From contig NZ_SJJR01000023.1 of the NCBI RefSeq assembly GCF_004331455.1, forward strand, positions 37,912 through 101,911: a stretch of DNA of 64,000 bases, in the 5' to 3' direction. This stretch comes from Micromonospora zingiberis (GTDB taxonomy: Bacteria; Actinomycetota; Actinomycetes; Mycobacteriales; Micromonosporaceae). Positions within the stretch are counted from its first letter, which is position 1; each line of letters begins with the position of its first letter. Below, piece by piece: positions 1 to 9,359 of the stretch. The notes under the pieces are model-generated. The model saw only the letters and a program-made list of their open reading frames with translations. It made no database searches and had not been told where the DNA came from. The position numbers and the translations under genes are program-made.

Positions 1-743
1 TTGGCGACGCCGTACTTCGCGCCGCCGACGGTGCCGGCCACGTGCGTGCCGTGGCCGTGGCAGTCACCGTTCGCGTTGGTCTGGAGGCCGCTGCCCGGGT
101 CGGTCGGATCGGTGGGCTCGGGCTCCGGGTCGGGGAGGGTGGGGCTCGGGGTGGGTGACGGTGGCGGCGGTGGCGGCGGGTCGATGGCGTCGTAACCCAT
201 GCTGGCCCGGCCGCCGAAGTCCTGGTGCTTGACGTTGATGCCGGTGTCCAGGATGTACGCGGTGACCTTGCTACCGGTGTTCGGGTACGTGTAGGTCTTG
301 TTCAGCTTCGCCGAGGCCTGGTCGATCCGGTCGAGACCCCAGGGTGGGCTGGTCTGGGTGCCGTTGACCGACAGCCGGCGGACCGGCTCGACGTAGGCCA
401 CGGCGGGATGTGCGGCCACCCTGTCGGCCTGCCGCTGGTCCATCGCGGCCGAGTAGCCGACGAGGGACCTGTCGAACACCTGCCGGACGGTGCCACCGTT
501 CTGCTTGGCGAGCGTCGAGGCGAGCAGATGGACGTTGTTGTAGCTGGCCCGCTTGTCCTTGAGGACGACGATGTAGCGGCCCGGCACGACGCCGGTGTCC
601 GCACTGCCCCGTACCTCGGCGCGGGACTGGTCGGCGGGGGCGGCCATCCCGGCGCCACCAGCGGCGACGGTGAGGATGGACGAGGCGGTGGCGAGGGCGA
701 GCCCCGCCGCCGCCGAGCGGCGCAGTACGCCACGGCGTTTCAC
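1..743 (-). CDS. S8 family serine peptidase (subtilase), N-terminal part, cut by window edge
   Basis: Secreted subtilisin-like protease; the first 247 codons are visible. From GTG 743 it begins VKRRGVLRRS followed by a hydrophobic stretch (about residues 12-33), a Sec or Tat export signal. Residues about 50-125 look like an I9 propeptide inhibitor (PGRYIVVLKD). The catalytic Asp is D166 (YILDTGI) and the catalytic His is H231 in HGTHVAG. A proline-rich insert (PPPPPPPSPTPSP) separates them, longer than in usual subtilases. The catalytic Ser lies beyond the left edge. It is transcribed away from cca. The family call is firm; the substrate cannot be told. Confidence 0.9.
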   Translation of the reverse strand, partial: MKRRGVLRRSAAAGLALATASSILTVAAGGAGMAAPADQSRAEVRGSADTGVVPGRYIVVLKDKRASYNNVHLLASTLAKQNGGTVRQVFDRSLVGYSAAMDQRQADRVAAHPAVAYVEPVRRLSVNGTQTSPPWGLDRIDQASAKLNKTYTYPNTGSKVTAYILDTGINVKHQDFGGRASMGYDAIDPPPPPPPSPTPSPTLPDPEPEPTDPTDPGSGLQTNANGDCHGHGTHVAGTVGGAKYGVA

Positions 744-985
744 TAGGCGATCTCCCCGTTGGTCGTCGACCGCGACTGACGGCGGTCGAACGGACAATGG
801 AACGTCCCGCTCCGGCAGCTGACCAGGTATGGGGGACGCATCAACATCATGAATGAACGACACAGGGCACGGCTCAACCGTTCGGCCGGAACGTCAGCGT
901 TTCGTCGTAGCGACCGTCGAGACGGGACGAACCCGGTGTACGCCCACGTCGATCCGCAGCCCGATCGGTCAGGCGGGGCCGGCGC

Positions 986-2446
986 TCAGCCGAGAATGCC
1001 CTCCTCGCGGGCCCAGCGCAGCAGTTCGGCCTCGGCCGTGGCCCGGTCCAGCGGCCCACGTTCCAACCGCAGGTCCTTCAGGTGCTTCCAGGCCTGCCCG
1101 ACGATCGGCCCCGGCGGTACGCCGAGCAACTCCATGATCGCGTTGCCGTCCAGGTCAGGACGGACCCGGGCCAGGTCCTCCTCGGCGGCGATCCGGGCGA
1201 TCCGCTCCTCCAGGGCGTCGTAGTCCGCCGCCAGTTGAGCCGCCTTGCGCCGGTTGCGGGTGGTGCAGTCCGAGCGGGTCAGTTTGTGCAGCCGGGACAG
1301 CAGGTCACCGGCGTCGGTGACGTACCGGCGCACCGCCGAGTCGGTCCACTCACCCCGGCCGTACCCGTAGAAGCGCAGGTGCAGCGCGACCAGGGCGGTG
1401 ACCTTGGCGGTGACGTCCTTGGGATAGCGCAGGGCCTTCATCCGCGCCTTGGTCAACCGGGCGCCGACCACCTCGTGGTGATGGAAGCTGACCCGGCTGT
1501 CCGGGCCGACCGCCTTGGTGGCCGGCTTGCCGACGTCGTGCATCAACGCCGCCATCCGGAGGATGAAGTCCGGCCCGTCCTGCTCGTACGAGATCGCGTT
1601 ACGCACCACCGTGAGGGTGTGCTCGTAGACGTCCTTGTGCTGGGCGTGCTCGTCGATCTCCAGTTTGAGTCCGGTCAGCTCGGGCAGGAATCGCTCCGCC
1701 AGCCCGGTGTCGACCAGCAGCCGCAGACCGGTGATCGGGTCGGCGGCGCAGAGCAGCTTGGTGAACTCGTCACGGATCCGCTCGGCGGTGATCCGGTCCA
1801 GGTCGGTGGCCATCCGGCTCATCGCCGCGTACACGTCCGGGTGGACCGCGAAACGCAGCTGCGCGGCGAACCGGGCGGCCCGCAGCATCCGCAGCGGGTC
1901 GTCACCGAACGACTCGGCGGGCGTGCCCGGGGTACGCACCACCTTGGCGGCCAGGTCGGCCAGGCCGCCGTACGGATCGGTGAACCGATGATCCGGCAGG
2001 CTCACCGCCATCGCGTTGATGGTGAAGTCCCGCCGGCGCAGATCCTCGGTCAGGCTGGTGCCGTACTCGACCACCGGATTGCGGCTCACCTGGTCGTACG
2101 ACTCCGCGCGGAAGGTGGTGATCTCCAGCCGCAGGCCGTCGCGCTGGCAGCCGATGGTGCCGAATTCGCGTCCGGTCTCCCAGATCGCCTCGGCCCAGCC
2201 CCGCACGATGTCGAGCGTGGCGTCGGGATGCGCGTCGGTGCAGAAGTCGAGGTCCTCGCCGAGGCGGCCGAGCAGGGCGTCGCGTACCGATCCGCCCACA
2301 AGATGCAGTTCGTGACCGGCGGCGGCGAACCGGCGGCCCAACTCGTCGGCGACCGGGGAAACCCGGAGCAGTTCGGCGACGGCGTTGCGCTGCGCGGCGC
2401 TGAGTTCGCGGCGGTCGGTGGCGTGGGATGCGGCGGCGTCGGACAT
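986..2446 (-). CDS. cca: CCA-adding tRNA nucleotidyltransferase
   Basis: Adds or repairs the 3' CCA end of tRNAs in the cytoplasm. It has 486 residues, usual for the actinobacterial enzyme. The N-terminal nucleotidyltransferase head has the GGSVRDALLGR loop (about residues 51-61) and the metal-binding DLD acidic pair, then RRDFTINAMA. The tRNA-binding middle region is followed by an HD domain (HDVGKP) in the C-terminal half. The ATG at 2446 starts MSDAAASHAT. The gene is divergent from murJ with only about 126 bp between the starts, the order known around many actinobacterial origins. Confidence 0.95.
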   Translation of the reverse strand: MSDAAASHATDRRELSAAQRNAVAELLRVSPVADELGRRFAAAGHELHLVGGSVRDALLGRLGEDLDFCTDAHPDATLDIVRGWAEAIWETGREFGTIGCQRDGLRLEITTFRAESYDQVSRNPVVEYGTSLTEDLRRRDFTINAMAVSLPDHRFTDPYGGLADLAAKVVRTPGTPAESFGDDPLRMLRAARFAAQLRFAVHPDVYAAMSRMATDLDRITAERIRDEFTKLLCAADPITGLRLLVDTGLAERFLPELTGLKLEIDEHAQHKDVYEHTLTVVRNAISYEQDGPDFILRMAALMHDVGKPATKAVGPDSRVSFHHHEVVGARLTKARMKALRYPKDVTAKVTALVALHLRFYGYGRGEWTDSAVRRYVTDAGDLLSRLHKLTRSDCTTRNRRKAAQLAADYDALEERIARIAAEEDLARVRPDLDGNAIMELLGVPPGPIVGQAWKHLKDLRLERGPLDRATAEAELLRWAREEGILG

Positions 2447-2572
2447 CGGATCAGCAGCCTATCGGTCCTGAGCGGCATCTCCTCCGCCGGGCGCGGGTAA
2501 CGGGCCGGGGTTGACTAAGGTCTGTGGCGTGTGTGCCGGTGCGGGATCCGGCGTACCCCATTGGAGGCACAG

Positions 2573-4318
2573 ATGAGCGGCGGGCTCTACCGCAGCGCGA
2601 ACGCCCAGCAGGGCGGCGCGACCGGCGGCCAGCCAGGCGACGGGGCCACGTTCATCTCCGCCGACCCGCTCAACCAGCCGGCGATGGAGTCGACCGCGCC
2701 GCCGCCGGAGCAGGTGGCGGAGACCAGCGCCGCGACCAACAGCGCGGTCATGGCGATCGGCAGCCTGGTCAGCCGGGGTACGGGATTCCTGCGCACCTTG
2801 GCGATCACCGCTGCGCTCGGCTCCGCCATCGGTGACGCGTACACCACCGCCCAGATCCTGCCCGGGATGGTGTACGAGTTCCTGCTCGGCGGCATCCTCA
2901 CCAGCGTGCTGATCCCGGTGCTGGTGCGTCGGCGCAAGTTCGACGCGGACGACGGTCAGGCGTACACCCAGCGGTTGCTCACCCTGGCCGTGGTCGCCCT
3001 CGGCGCGGCGGCGCTGCTCGCGGTCGCCATGGCGCCGGTGCTCACCTGGCTCTACGCCAGCGACCAGGCGCCGGGCGACTACCGCGCCCTGGTCACCTCG
3101 CTGGCCCGGCTGATGCTGCCGATGATCTTCTTCACCGGCCTGAGCGCGCTGATCAGCGCAGTGCTCAACACCCGGGGGCACTTCGCCGCCCCGATGTGGG
3201 CGCCGATCCTGAACAACATCGTGGTGATCGCCACCGCGGGCCTCTACATCGCGATCTTCAGCACCGACATCCTGGCCCCGGACGAGATGACCACCGGCCG
3301 GATCCTGCTGATCGGCGGCGGCACCCTGCTCGGTGTCGCCGTCCAGGCCGCCGGGCTGTTGCCCGCCCTGCGCCGGGTCGGCTTCCGTTGGCGGTTCCGG
3401 TTCGACTTCCGCGCGCTCGGCCTGAGTGAGCTGGGCCGGCTCGGCGCCTGGATGTTCTGTTACGTGGCGGTCAGCCAGGTCGGCCTGATCGTGGTCTTCA
3501 ACCTGCTCAGCCGCACCAGCGGGCAGGCAGCCGGCGCGTTGATCTACAACAACGTGTTCCTGTTGCTGATGATGGCGCACGGCATCATCGCCGTCTCGAT
3601 CATCACCGCGCTGATGCCTCGGATGAGCGCCGCCGCCGCCGACGGCCGGTACGCCGACCTGGCGGCCGACCTGTCCCGAGGCACCCGCACCGTCTCGGCG
3701 GTGCTCGCCCCGATCGCCGTCTGCTATGCCGTGCTCGCCACCCCGATCGCCTTCACGCTCTTCCGCTGGGGGGCGTTCACCGACGCGAACGCGAAGGCCA
3801 CCGCACCGGTGCTGTTGTTCGCGGCGGTGGCGCTGGTGCCGTTCGCGGTGAGCCAGCTGTTCACCTTCGCCTTCTACGCGCTGCCGGACACCCGCACGCC
3901 GGCCCTGGTGAACATTCCGGTGGTGGCGCTGCGGGCGCTGGTGCAGATCGGGCTGTTCGCGGCCTTCTCGCCGAGCTTCGCCGCGTCCGGGATGATGATC
4001 GGCAACACGGTGTCGTACCTGGCCGCCGCCATCGCCTCGGCCTGGCTGCTGCGCCCCCGGGTGGGCCGGATCGGACTCGGCGCGATCCTGCGCACCCTGG
4101 GCCGGGTGGTGGTCGCCGCGCTCGGCGCCGCGCTGGCCGGCCTGCTGGTGGTCGCCCTGCTGCCCGGCGACGACACGCCGACCCGGCTGGAGGCGATCGT
4201 GCAGCTGGTGGTGGGCGGTGCGGTGATCGGCGGTACGTATCTCGGCCTGGCAATGGTGCTCCGGATCTCCGAGATCACCGAGGTGGTCGGCATGATCCGT
4301 CGCCGGCTCGGTCGCTGA
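2573..4318 (+). CDS. murJ: MurJ-type lipid II flippase
   Basis: Integral membrane protein of the MviN/MurJ (MOP) family that flips lipid II across the membrane for peptidoglycan synthesis. The ATG at 2573 has a GGAG ribosome site at 2563-2566, giving 581 residues. After a hydrophilic N-terminus of about 55 residues come some 14 hydrophobic segments, including the family signature SLVSRGTGFLRTLAIT. It ends with a short cytoplasmic RRRLGR tail after the last membrane segment. In mycobacteria the same protein continues into a pseudokinase and an extracellular domain; here that part is the separate gene at 4804-6348. Confidence 0.95.
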   Translation: MSGGLYRSANAQQGGATGGQPGDGATFISADPLNQPAMESTAPPPEQVAETSAATNSAVMAIGSLVSRGTGFLRTLAITAALGSAIGDAYTTAQILPGMVYEFLLGGILTSVLIPVLVRRRKFDADDGQAYTQRLLTLAVVALGAAALLAVAMAPVLTWLYASDQAPGDYRALVTSLARLMLPMIFFTGLSALISAVLNTRGHFAAPMWAPILNNIVVIATAGLYIAIFSTDILAPDEMTTGRILLIGGGTLLGVAVQAAGLLPALRRVGFRWRFRFDFRALGLSELGRLGAWMFCYVAVSQVGLIVVFNLLSRTSGQAAGALIYNNVFLLLMMAHGIIAVSIITALMPRMSAAAADGRYADLAADLSRGTRTVSAVLAPIAVCYAVLATPIAFTLFRWGAFTDANAKATAPVLLFAAVALVPFAVSQLFTFAFYALPDTRTPALVNIPVVALRALVQIGLFAAFSPSFAASGMMIGNTVSYLAAAIASAWLLRPRVGRIGLGAILRTLGRVVVAALGAALAGLLVVALLPGDDTPTRLEAIVQLVVGGAVIGGTYLGLAMVLRISEITEVVGMIRRRLGR

Positions 4319-4803
4319 CCGCCAGGTATTCACCCAGCGTGATCGAGGATCACCAGGCTGGGGATGCGCCTGTGGATAACTCCGCGCGTCGCCGCTCACC
4401 TACCGACTTGGCCTGTGGATAACCAGCCGGAAGTCCGAGTGTGGTCAGCCGATCGACGGGAACCCCGCTGACACCTGACCCACCGCCTACAGCCTGCACC
4501 GCCCCGGCGACGGCTGGTTGTGAGCGGCCTCTAGATTGGCTGGTACATGTACCAGCAACGTGGCTGACAACGGTCGCAACCGGACGAGTGCGCCCTACTG
4601 CGAACTCCCCTGTTGGTCACGGCGGGAAGATGACATGTCGGGGAGACGGCCAACCCAGGTAAGGTCGCTCTCGACGGGTACGGCAGGCACCGGCGCGCGT
4701 CGCGTCGGAACCGGCCGCCCCCGTGCCAGACGAATGCGGAGCGGGAAGTCACATGCCCAGCAGCGCGGGTCCATCGATCGACAAGATCACCGAGGGAGGA
4801 CGG
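4319..4803. other. murJ-pseudokinase intergenic region with DnaA-box-like sites and an 18-bp palindrome
   Basis: No gene seen. Two perfect TTATCCACA boxes (written TGTGGATAA on this strand) lie at 4371-4379 and 4414-4422 in the same orientation. A perfect palindrome GCTGGTACATGTACCAGC lies at 4539-4556, a plausible operator for the downstream gene. No convincing terminator is visible after murJ. Confidence 0.6.
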
Positions 4804-6348
4804 GTGACCCAGGTCGGCGAGGGTCAGGACGCGGACGAGACCACTCCGCCGGTCATGACCTTCGGTGCTCCGACGGCCGGTGAGATCCTCGCCGAGCGTT
4901 ACGAACTGGTCGAGCACATCAACAACGACAGCGCGGGCCGGCTGGTCTGGCGCGGGGTCGACGTCGTACTGCGCCGCCCGGTCGCGGTCGTGATGCGCTA
5001 TCCGGGTGGCAACTCCGCCACCGAGATGCTCCAGGCCGCGGTCGCGGCGAGTCGGGTCATCCATCCCAATCTGGTCGGCGTCTACGACGCGATCGACGAG
5101 GCCGAACGGGCCTACGTGGTACGCGAGTGGGTCGACGGACAGTCGCTGCGGGAACTGGTCTCCAGTGGGCCGCTGGACGCTGCCCGGGCCACCGCCGTCG
5201 GCAACGCGGTCGCCAGTGCGCTGGCGTCCGTACACGCCACCGGCATGGTGCACGGGAACGTGCACCCGGGCACGGTGATGATCAGCGACGACGGTCGGGT
5301 GGTGCTGGCCGACGCCCGTACCGACGGTGCGGACAGCCAGGAGAGCGATGTCCGGGCGGTCGGCGGTGTCCTCTACTTCGCCCTGACCGGTTACTGGCCG
5401 CACGCCGAGGCGCCGCTGCGGGGCGCCACCGCCGGGCACGGCCGGGCGGCGATCCCCGACGCCGTACGCGACGCCAATGGCGCGGCGGCGGCCCCACGCC
5501 AGGTCCGGGCCGGTGTGCCGGCCTATCTGGACGACCTCACGATGGATCTGCTCGACGGCGAGATCGCGCCGCCCTCCTCGGACGTCCTGGCGGCGGAACT
5601 GGCCCGGCTCGACGTGCCCGACGACGACTACCTCGACAACAGCGGGCCGCTGCGCTTCGCCGCCGAGACCGGTGACGAGCCGTCGCCGCTGGCCGCCGCC
5701 GGTGGCCGCAAGGTGGCCCTGGGCATCGCGGGTCTGCTCGTGGTCGCCCTGGTCGGCCTGATCATCGGCATCACCACCCTTGGCGATGACGACCCGCCGG
5801 CCCAACCAGTCGCCGCGCCCAGTTCCAGCGCGCCCGAGAGCGAGGAACCAGCGGCCCCGCCGATCCGGAATCTGAAGATCAGCGCCGCCCGGATCATCGA
5901 CCCCGACAGCCGGGATCGCGCCGAGGTCCGCGACGCGGAGAAGGTGTTCGACGGCAACCGGGACGAAGGCTGGTCGACGCAGACCTACCGGGGCAGCAGC
6001 AACTTCGGCAACTACAAGCGCGGCATGGGCGTCTGGATCGACCTGGGCGGACCGCACACCGTCAAGTCGGTGCAGGTGAACCTCTCCGACACCGGCGCCT
6101 CCGCCGAACTGCTCACCGGCACCGTCGACGCCCCCTCCACCAACTCGGGCGACAACCAGATCCTCACCGCGTACAAGAAGAACGCGATCGGTCAGCCGTT
6201 CGAGGCGCACGACGGGACCACGATGACCTTCAACGGCTTCGACGCCGACCAGAAATACCAGTACCTGCTGTTCTGGATCACCGACCTGCCGGCGAACGGG
6301 AACGGTTTCAAGGTCGGCGTCAATGAGATCACGGTCCAGGGGTCATGA
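4804..6348 (+). CDS. Membrane pseudokinase with extracellular discoidin-like domain (partner of MurJ)
   Basis: 514 residues from GTG 4804, which has a strong GGGAGGA site at 4794-4800; ATG 4753 is the alternative start. The N-terminal half is a protein-kinase fold without catalytic residues: the ATP-binding Lys is lost (VAVVMRY), HRD is HGN and DFG is DAR. A membrane segment follows (GIAGLLVVALVGLIIGI), then a Ser/Pro linker and a C-terminal beta-rich domain of about 150 residues resembling F5/8-type C folds (KVFDGNRDEGWST ... VWIDLGG). In mycobacterial MviN the pseudokinase recruits the FHA protein FhaA when phosphorylated by PknB. An equivalent role here is inferred from position and domain order. 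Confidence 0.85.
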   Translation: MTQVGEGQDADETTPPVMTFGAPTAGEILAERYELVEHINNDSAGRLVWRGVDVVLRRPVAVVMRYPGGNSATEMLQAAVAASRVIHPNLVGVYDAIDEAERAYVVREWVDGQSLRELVSSGPLDAARATAVGNAVASALASVHATGMVHGNVHPGTVMISDDGRVVLADARTDGADSQESDVRAVGGVLYFALTGYWPHAEAPLRGATAGHGRAAIPDAVRDANGAAAAPRQVRAGVPAYLDDLTMDLLDGEIAPPSSDVLAAELARLDVPDDDYLDNSGPLRFAAETGDEPSPLAAAGGRKVALGIAGLLVVALVGLIIGITTLGDDDPPAQPVAAPSSSAPESEEPAAPPIRNLKISAARIIDPDSRDRAEVRDAEKVFDGNRDEGWSTQTYRGSSNFGNYKRGMGVWIDLGGPHTVKSVQVNLSDTGASAELLTGTVDAPSTNSGDNQILTAYKKNAIGQPFEAHDGTTMTFNGFDADQKYQYLLFWITDLPANGNGFKVGVNEITVQGS

Positions 6349-6439
6349 GCCGAGCCCGGCCCAAGTGGTGCCCCGACCGGGCCTGATGATGGAGGCGGCG
6401 GGGCGTACCGCCGGTTCGGGCCGGACAGGTGGAGCAGCG

Positions 6440-7126
6440 GTGGACGAGACGATCAGTGATCTCGACCTGCTGCACGCCCATGTGGCCGGCGACCGGCACG
6501 CCTTCGGTGAGCTGTTCCATCGGCACCGGGACCGACTCTGGGCGGTGGCCCTGCGGACGCTCGGTGACCGGGAGGAGGCCGCCGACGCCCTCCAGGACGC
6601 CATGTTGTCGGCACACCGGGCCGCTGGCCGGTTCCGTGGTGACGCCGCCGTCACCACCTGGCTGCACCGGATCGTGGTGAACGCCTGCCTCGACCGGATC
6701 CGTCGCCGCCAGGCACATCCCACCGTGCCGCTGCCCGACGGGACCCGGGAACCGGGCGACCGCCACGGCAGCGGCGGCGTCGAGCCGGCCGCACCCGTAC
6801 GCGACCACGACACCGCTCTGGTCGTGCGGGATGCCCTGGCCGCGCTGCCGATCGAGCAGCGGGCCGCGCTGGTCCTGGTGGACGTGCAGGGTTACCCGGT
6901 CGCCGAGGTCGCGCGGATCCTCGGCGTGGCCGAGGGGACCGTCAAGAGCCGCTGTGCGCGGGGCCGGGCCCGGCTGGCGGTGGTGCTCGGACACCTGCGG
7001 AACCAGGGCGACGAGACAGCTTCGGAAGTGCCGACGGTCACCCGAGGGAACCCGGAAGGCCGACGCGGCGTCCGATCGGGGTCGGGACGGTCCTGGGGAC
7101 CGGATGTCAACCAGGAGGAAAAGTGA
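6440..7126 (+). CDS. sigM: ECF RNA polymerase sigma factor, SigM type
   Basis: Extracytoplasmic-function sigma factor of 228 residues. Region 2 is clear (FHRHRDRLWAVALRTLGDREEAADALQDAML), followed by WLHRIVVNACLDRIRRR. Region 4 has LPIEQRAALVLVDVQG and the HTH VAEVARILGVAEGTVKSRCARGRARL. GTG 6440 has GGAG at 6431-6434; an in-frame ATG at 6386 would add about 18 residues. The last codons overlap the GTG of the next gene, so the two are translationally coupled, the classic sigma/anti-sigma arrangement. The sigM identity rests on the sequence and on the conserved place between the murJ cluster and trxB. Confidence 0.92.
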   Translation: MDETISDLDLLHAHVAGDRHAFGELFHRHRDRLWAVALRTLGDREEAADALQDAMLSAHRAAGRFRGDAAVTTWLHRIVVNACLDRIRRRQAHPTVPLPDGTREPGDRHGSGGVEPAAPVRDHDTALVVRDALAALPIEQRAALVLVDVQGYPVAEVARILGVAEGTVKSRCARGRARLAVVLGHLRNQGDETASEVPTVTRGNPEGRRGVRSGSGRSWGPDVNQEEK

Positions 7127-8205
7127 CTGCCGGGGAGTTCAGCGAGGTCGATCACGACCTGCTCGCCGACTACCTCGGCGGTGCCCTGGACGGCACCCCG
7201 GAACAGGCCGAGGTCGCTCGACTGATCGCGCAGGACCCGTCCTGGGCACAGGCGCACGCACTGCTCGCGCCGGCCCTCGCCGATGTCCGCGCCGATCTGC
7301 TCGGCTGGGGTGCACCCGTAGTGCAGATGCCGGCGGGGGTCGCCGACCGGATCCGCGCCGCGCTCGACGCCGCTGATCTTCCAGCTGTCCTGCCGGACGA
7401 CGCCACCGACCTGCCCGGATCGGACGCCCCGGACGTCGAACCGGAGCACGCGGATCTGCCGGGCAGTGATCATCCTGCTGCCGTGTCGCCTGGTTCGGCG
7501 CGGCCGTCCCTGGTGCCGACCCAACCGCTCGGTGGCCGCCGACGCCCCGGTGGCGCACTGCGTTCCGGTCCGGACCGGAACGCCGCGACCCGACCGGGTC
7601 GGCGACGTCGCCGTTGGGCCCGGGTCGCCGGGCCGGTCGCCCTCGCCGCCGCGGCGGTCGTCGGGTTGGGGGCGCTGCAACTGGTCCGGCCGAACCAGGG
7701 CAGCGACTCGGCGGAAACCGCACTGAGCGATCGAGGCGCCAGCACCGTCGCGCCGTACGCGCAGGAAAGCCAGGACGGCCCGGCCGCTGCGGCTGCCTCA
7801 CCGGAGCGTGGGCTGCTGGCGGCAGGCATTCCGCAGCGGCACAGCGCGACCGACTACACCCCGCAGGAGTTGGCAGCGGCGGAGCCTGAGCCGCAGATCA
7901 GCACGTTCGCCGGCTCCGCCGAGCCGGGTGCGAGCACCGAGAGCGATCGGACCACCGGCCTGACGGACCTGAACCGGCTCGCAGACCCGCCGGCACTGGC
8001 CGCCTGTCTGACTGACGTCGGTGCCGAGCACGGCGCACAGCCGCTGGTCTTCGAGTTCGTCGAGTTCGCCCGCTTCCAGGGACTCCCGGCGCTGGTGGTC
8101 CGCTTCAGCGACGCCTCCGGCACCCGCTGGGCGTGGGTCAGCGGGCCCGAGTGTGGTATCCCCGGGTCCGGCTCGGACAGCCGCTACCGTACGCGGGTAG
8201 GGTAA
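7123..8205 (+). CDS. rsmA: Membrane-bound anti-sigma factor (RsmA-like)
   Basis: 360 residues, starting at GTG 7123 inside the sigM stop (4-nt overlap) with an AGGAGGA site at 7113-7119. The N-terminal region (DHDLLADYLGGALDGTPEQAEV) resembles sigma-binding helices of anti-sigma factors. An acidic, Pro-rich linker follows, then a basic patch (RPGRRRRRWAR) just before one membrane segment (VAGPVALAAAAVVGLGALQLV, about residues 170-190). An extracytoplasmic C-terminal domain of about 160 residues follows. It should hold SigM at the membrane. No zinc-binding HxxxCxxC motif is seen, so this is not a ZAS-type anti-sigma factor. Confidence 0.75.
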   Translation: MTAGEFSEVDHDLLADYLGGALDGTPEQAEVARLIAQDPSWAQAHALLAPALADVRADLLGWGAPVVQMPAGVADRIRAALDAADLPAVLPDDATDLPGSDAPDVEPEHADLPGSDHPAAVSPGSARPSLVPTQPLGGRRRPGGALRSGPDRNAATRPGRRRRRWARVAGPVALAAAAVVGLGALQLVRPNQGSDSAETALSDRGASTVAPYAQESQDGPAAAAASPERGLLAAGIPQRHSATDYTPQELAAAEPEPQISTFAGSAEPGASTESDRTTGLTDLNRLADPPALAACLTDVGAEHGAQPLVFEFVEFARFQGLPALVVRFSDASGTRWAWVSGPECGIPGSGSDSRYRTRVG

Positions 8206-8265
8206 GTCCGCGGTCACCGGACGTTTGGCCGTCCACGTGACGTGACCCACCGGATGACCGGCTCG

Positions 8266-8292
8266 GGAATCCCCGGTTCCTACGATGACGTT
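8266..8292 (+). promoter_or_regulatory. SigR-type promoter of trxB-trxA
   Basis: GGAAT at 8266-8270, 19 bases, then GTT at 8290-8292. This matches the GGAAT-N18/19-GTT pattern known for the thiol-stress sigma factor SigR of Streptomyces (SigH in mycobacteria), which controls trxBA there. It lies 88 bases upstream of the trxB start. Confidence 0.65.
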
Positions 8293-8379
8293 CTGGAAGT
8301 CAGTTGCCGCCGCGTCGGCACTCGGTTCGACATCGGCGCACTCGTCGGTGGCGACAGTCAACACGATTGGGAGACGGCA

Positions 8380-9330
8380 GTGGACGAGGTCCGCAACCTG
8401 GTCATCATCGGCTCCGGGCCGGCCGGCTACACGGCAGCGGTCTACGCGGCCCGCGCCAACCTCAAGCCGCTGGTCATCGAAGGCGTACAGTCCGGCGGCG
8501 CGCTGATGACCACCACCGAGGTGGAGAACTTTCCCGGCTTCGCGGATGGCATCCTCGGCCCCGAGCTGATGGACAACATGCGCAAGCAGGCCGAACGGTT
8601 CGGCGCGGAGTTCCTGACCGACGACGTGACCCGGGTCGAGCTGACCGACACCGGCCACCCGGGCGGGCTCAGCACCGTCTGGGTCGGTGAGACCGCCTAC
8701 CAGGCCAGGGCCGTCATCCTCGCCACCGGCTCCGCCTGGCGCCCGCTCGGTGTACCGGGCGAGCAGGAGTACCTGGGCCACGGTGTCTCCTCCTGCGCCA
8801 CCTGTGACGGCTTCTTCTTCCGCAACCAGCACATCGTGGTGGTCGGCGGCGGCGACTCGGCGATGGAGGAGGCCAGCTTCCTGACCCGCTTCGCCGACTC
8901 GGTGACCATCATCCACCGCCGGGACTCGTTCCGGGCGAGCAAGATCATGGCTGAGCGTGCACTGAGCAACGACAAGATCAAGGTCGAATGGAACAGCGTG
9001 GTCGAGGAGATCCTCGGCGCGGACGGCAAGGTCTCCGGGGCCCGGATCCGCAACGTGCACACCGGTGAGGCCAAGGTGCTCGACGTCACCGGCGTCTTCG
9101 TGGCGATCGGCCACGACCCGCGCAGCGAGCTGTTCCGTGGGCAGGTGGAGCTGGACGACGAGGGTTACGTGAAGGTCCAGGCGCCCAGCACCCGGACCAG
9201 CATCCCCGGTGTGTTCGCCGCCGGTGACCTGGTCGACCACACCTACCGGCAGGCCATCACCGCCGCCGGCACCGGCTGCGCCGCCGCACTCGACGCCGAA
9301 CGCTTCATCGCCACGCTGCCCAACGACTGA
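8380..9330 (+). CDS. trxB: Thioredoxin-disulfide reductase
   Basis: Flavoenzyme that reduces thioredoxin with NADPH. It has 316 residues, normal for low-molecular-weight TrxR. The FAD Rossmann motif is GSGPAGYTAAVYAARAN (about residues 11-27). The redox pair CATC sits in SSCATCDGFFF, the NADPH motif is VGGGDSAMEEA, and the C-terminal FAD motif is GVFAAGDLVD. GTG 8380 with GGGAG at 8369-8373 is chosen because the longer in-frame reading to 8242 runs through the promoter. It sits 29 bases before trxA in the same operon. Confidence 0.95.
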   Translation: MDEVRNLVIIGSGPAGYTAAVYAARANLKPLVIEGVQSGGALMTTTEVENFPGFADGILGPELMDNMRKQAERFGAEFLTDDVTRVELTDTGHPGGLSTVWVGETAYQARAVILATGSAWRPLGVPGEQEYLGHGVSSCATCDGFFFRNQHIVVVGGGDSAMEEASFLTRFADSVTIIHRRDSFRASKIMAERALSNDKIKVEWNSVVEEILGADGKVSGARIRNVHTGEAKVLDVTGVFVAIGHDPRSELFRGQVELDDEGYVKVQAPSTRTSIPGVFAAGDLVDHTYRQAITAAGTGCAAALDAERFIATLPND

Positions 9331-9359
9331 ACGAAACACATCGGAGGAGGGGCCACCCA

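Noticed and set aside
2459..4399. Open frame of 646 residues antisense to murJ
   Set aside because: Low-complexity His/Gln/Arg-rich shadow of murJ.
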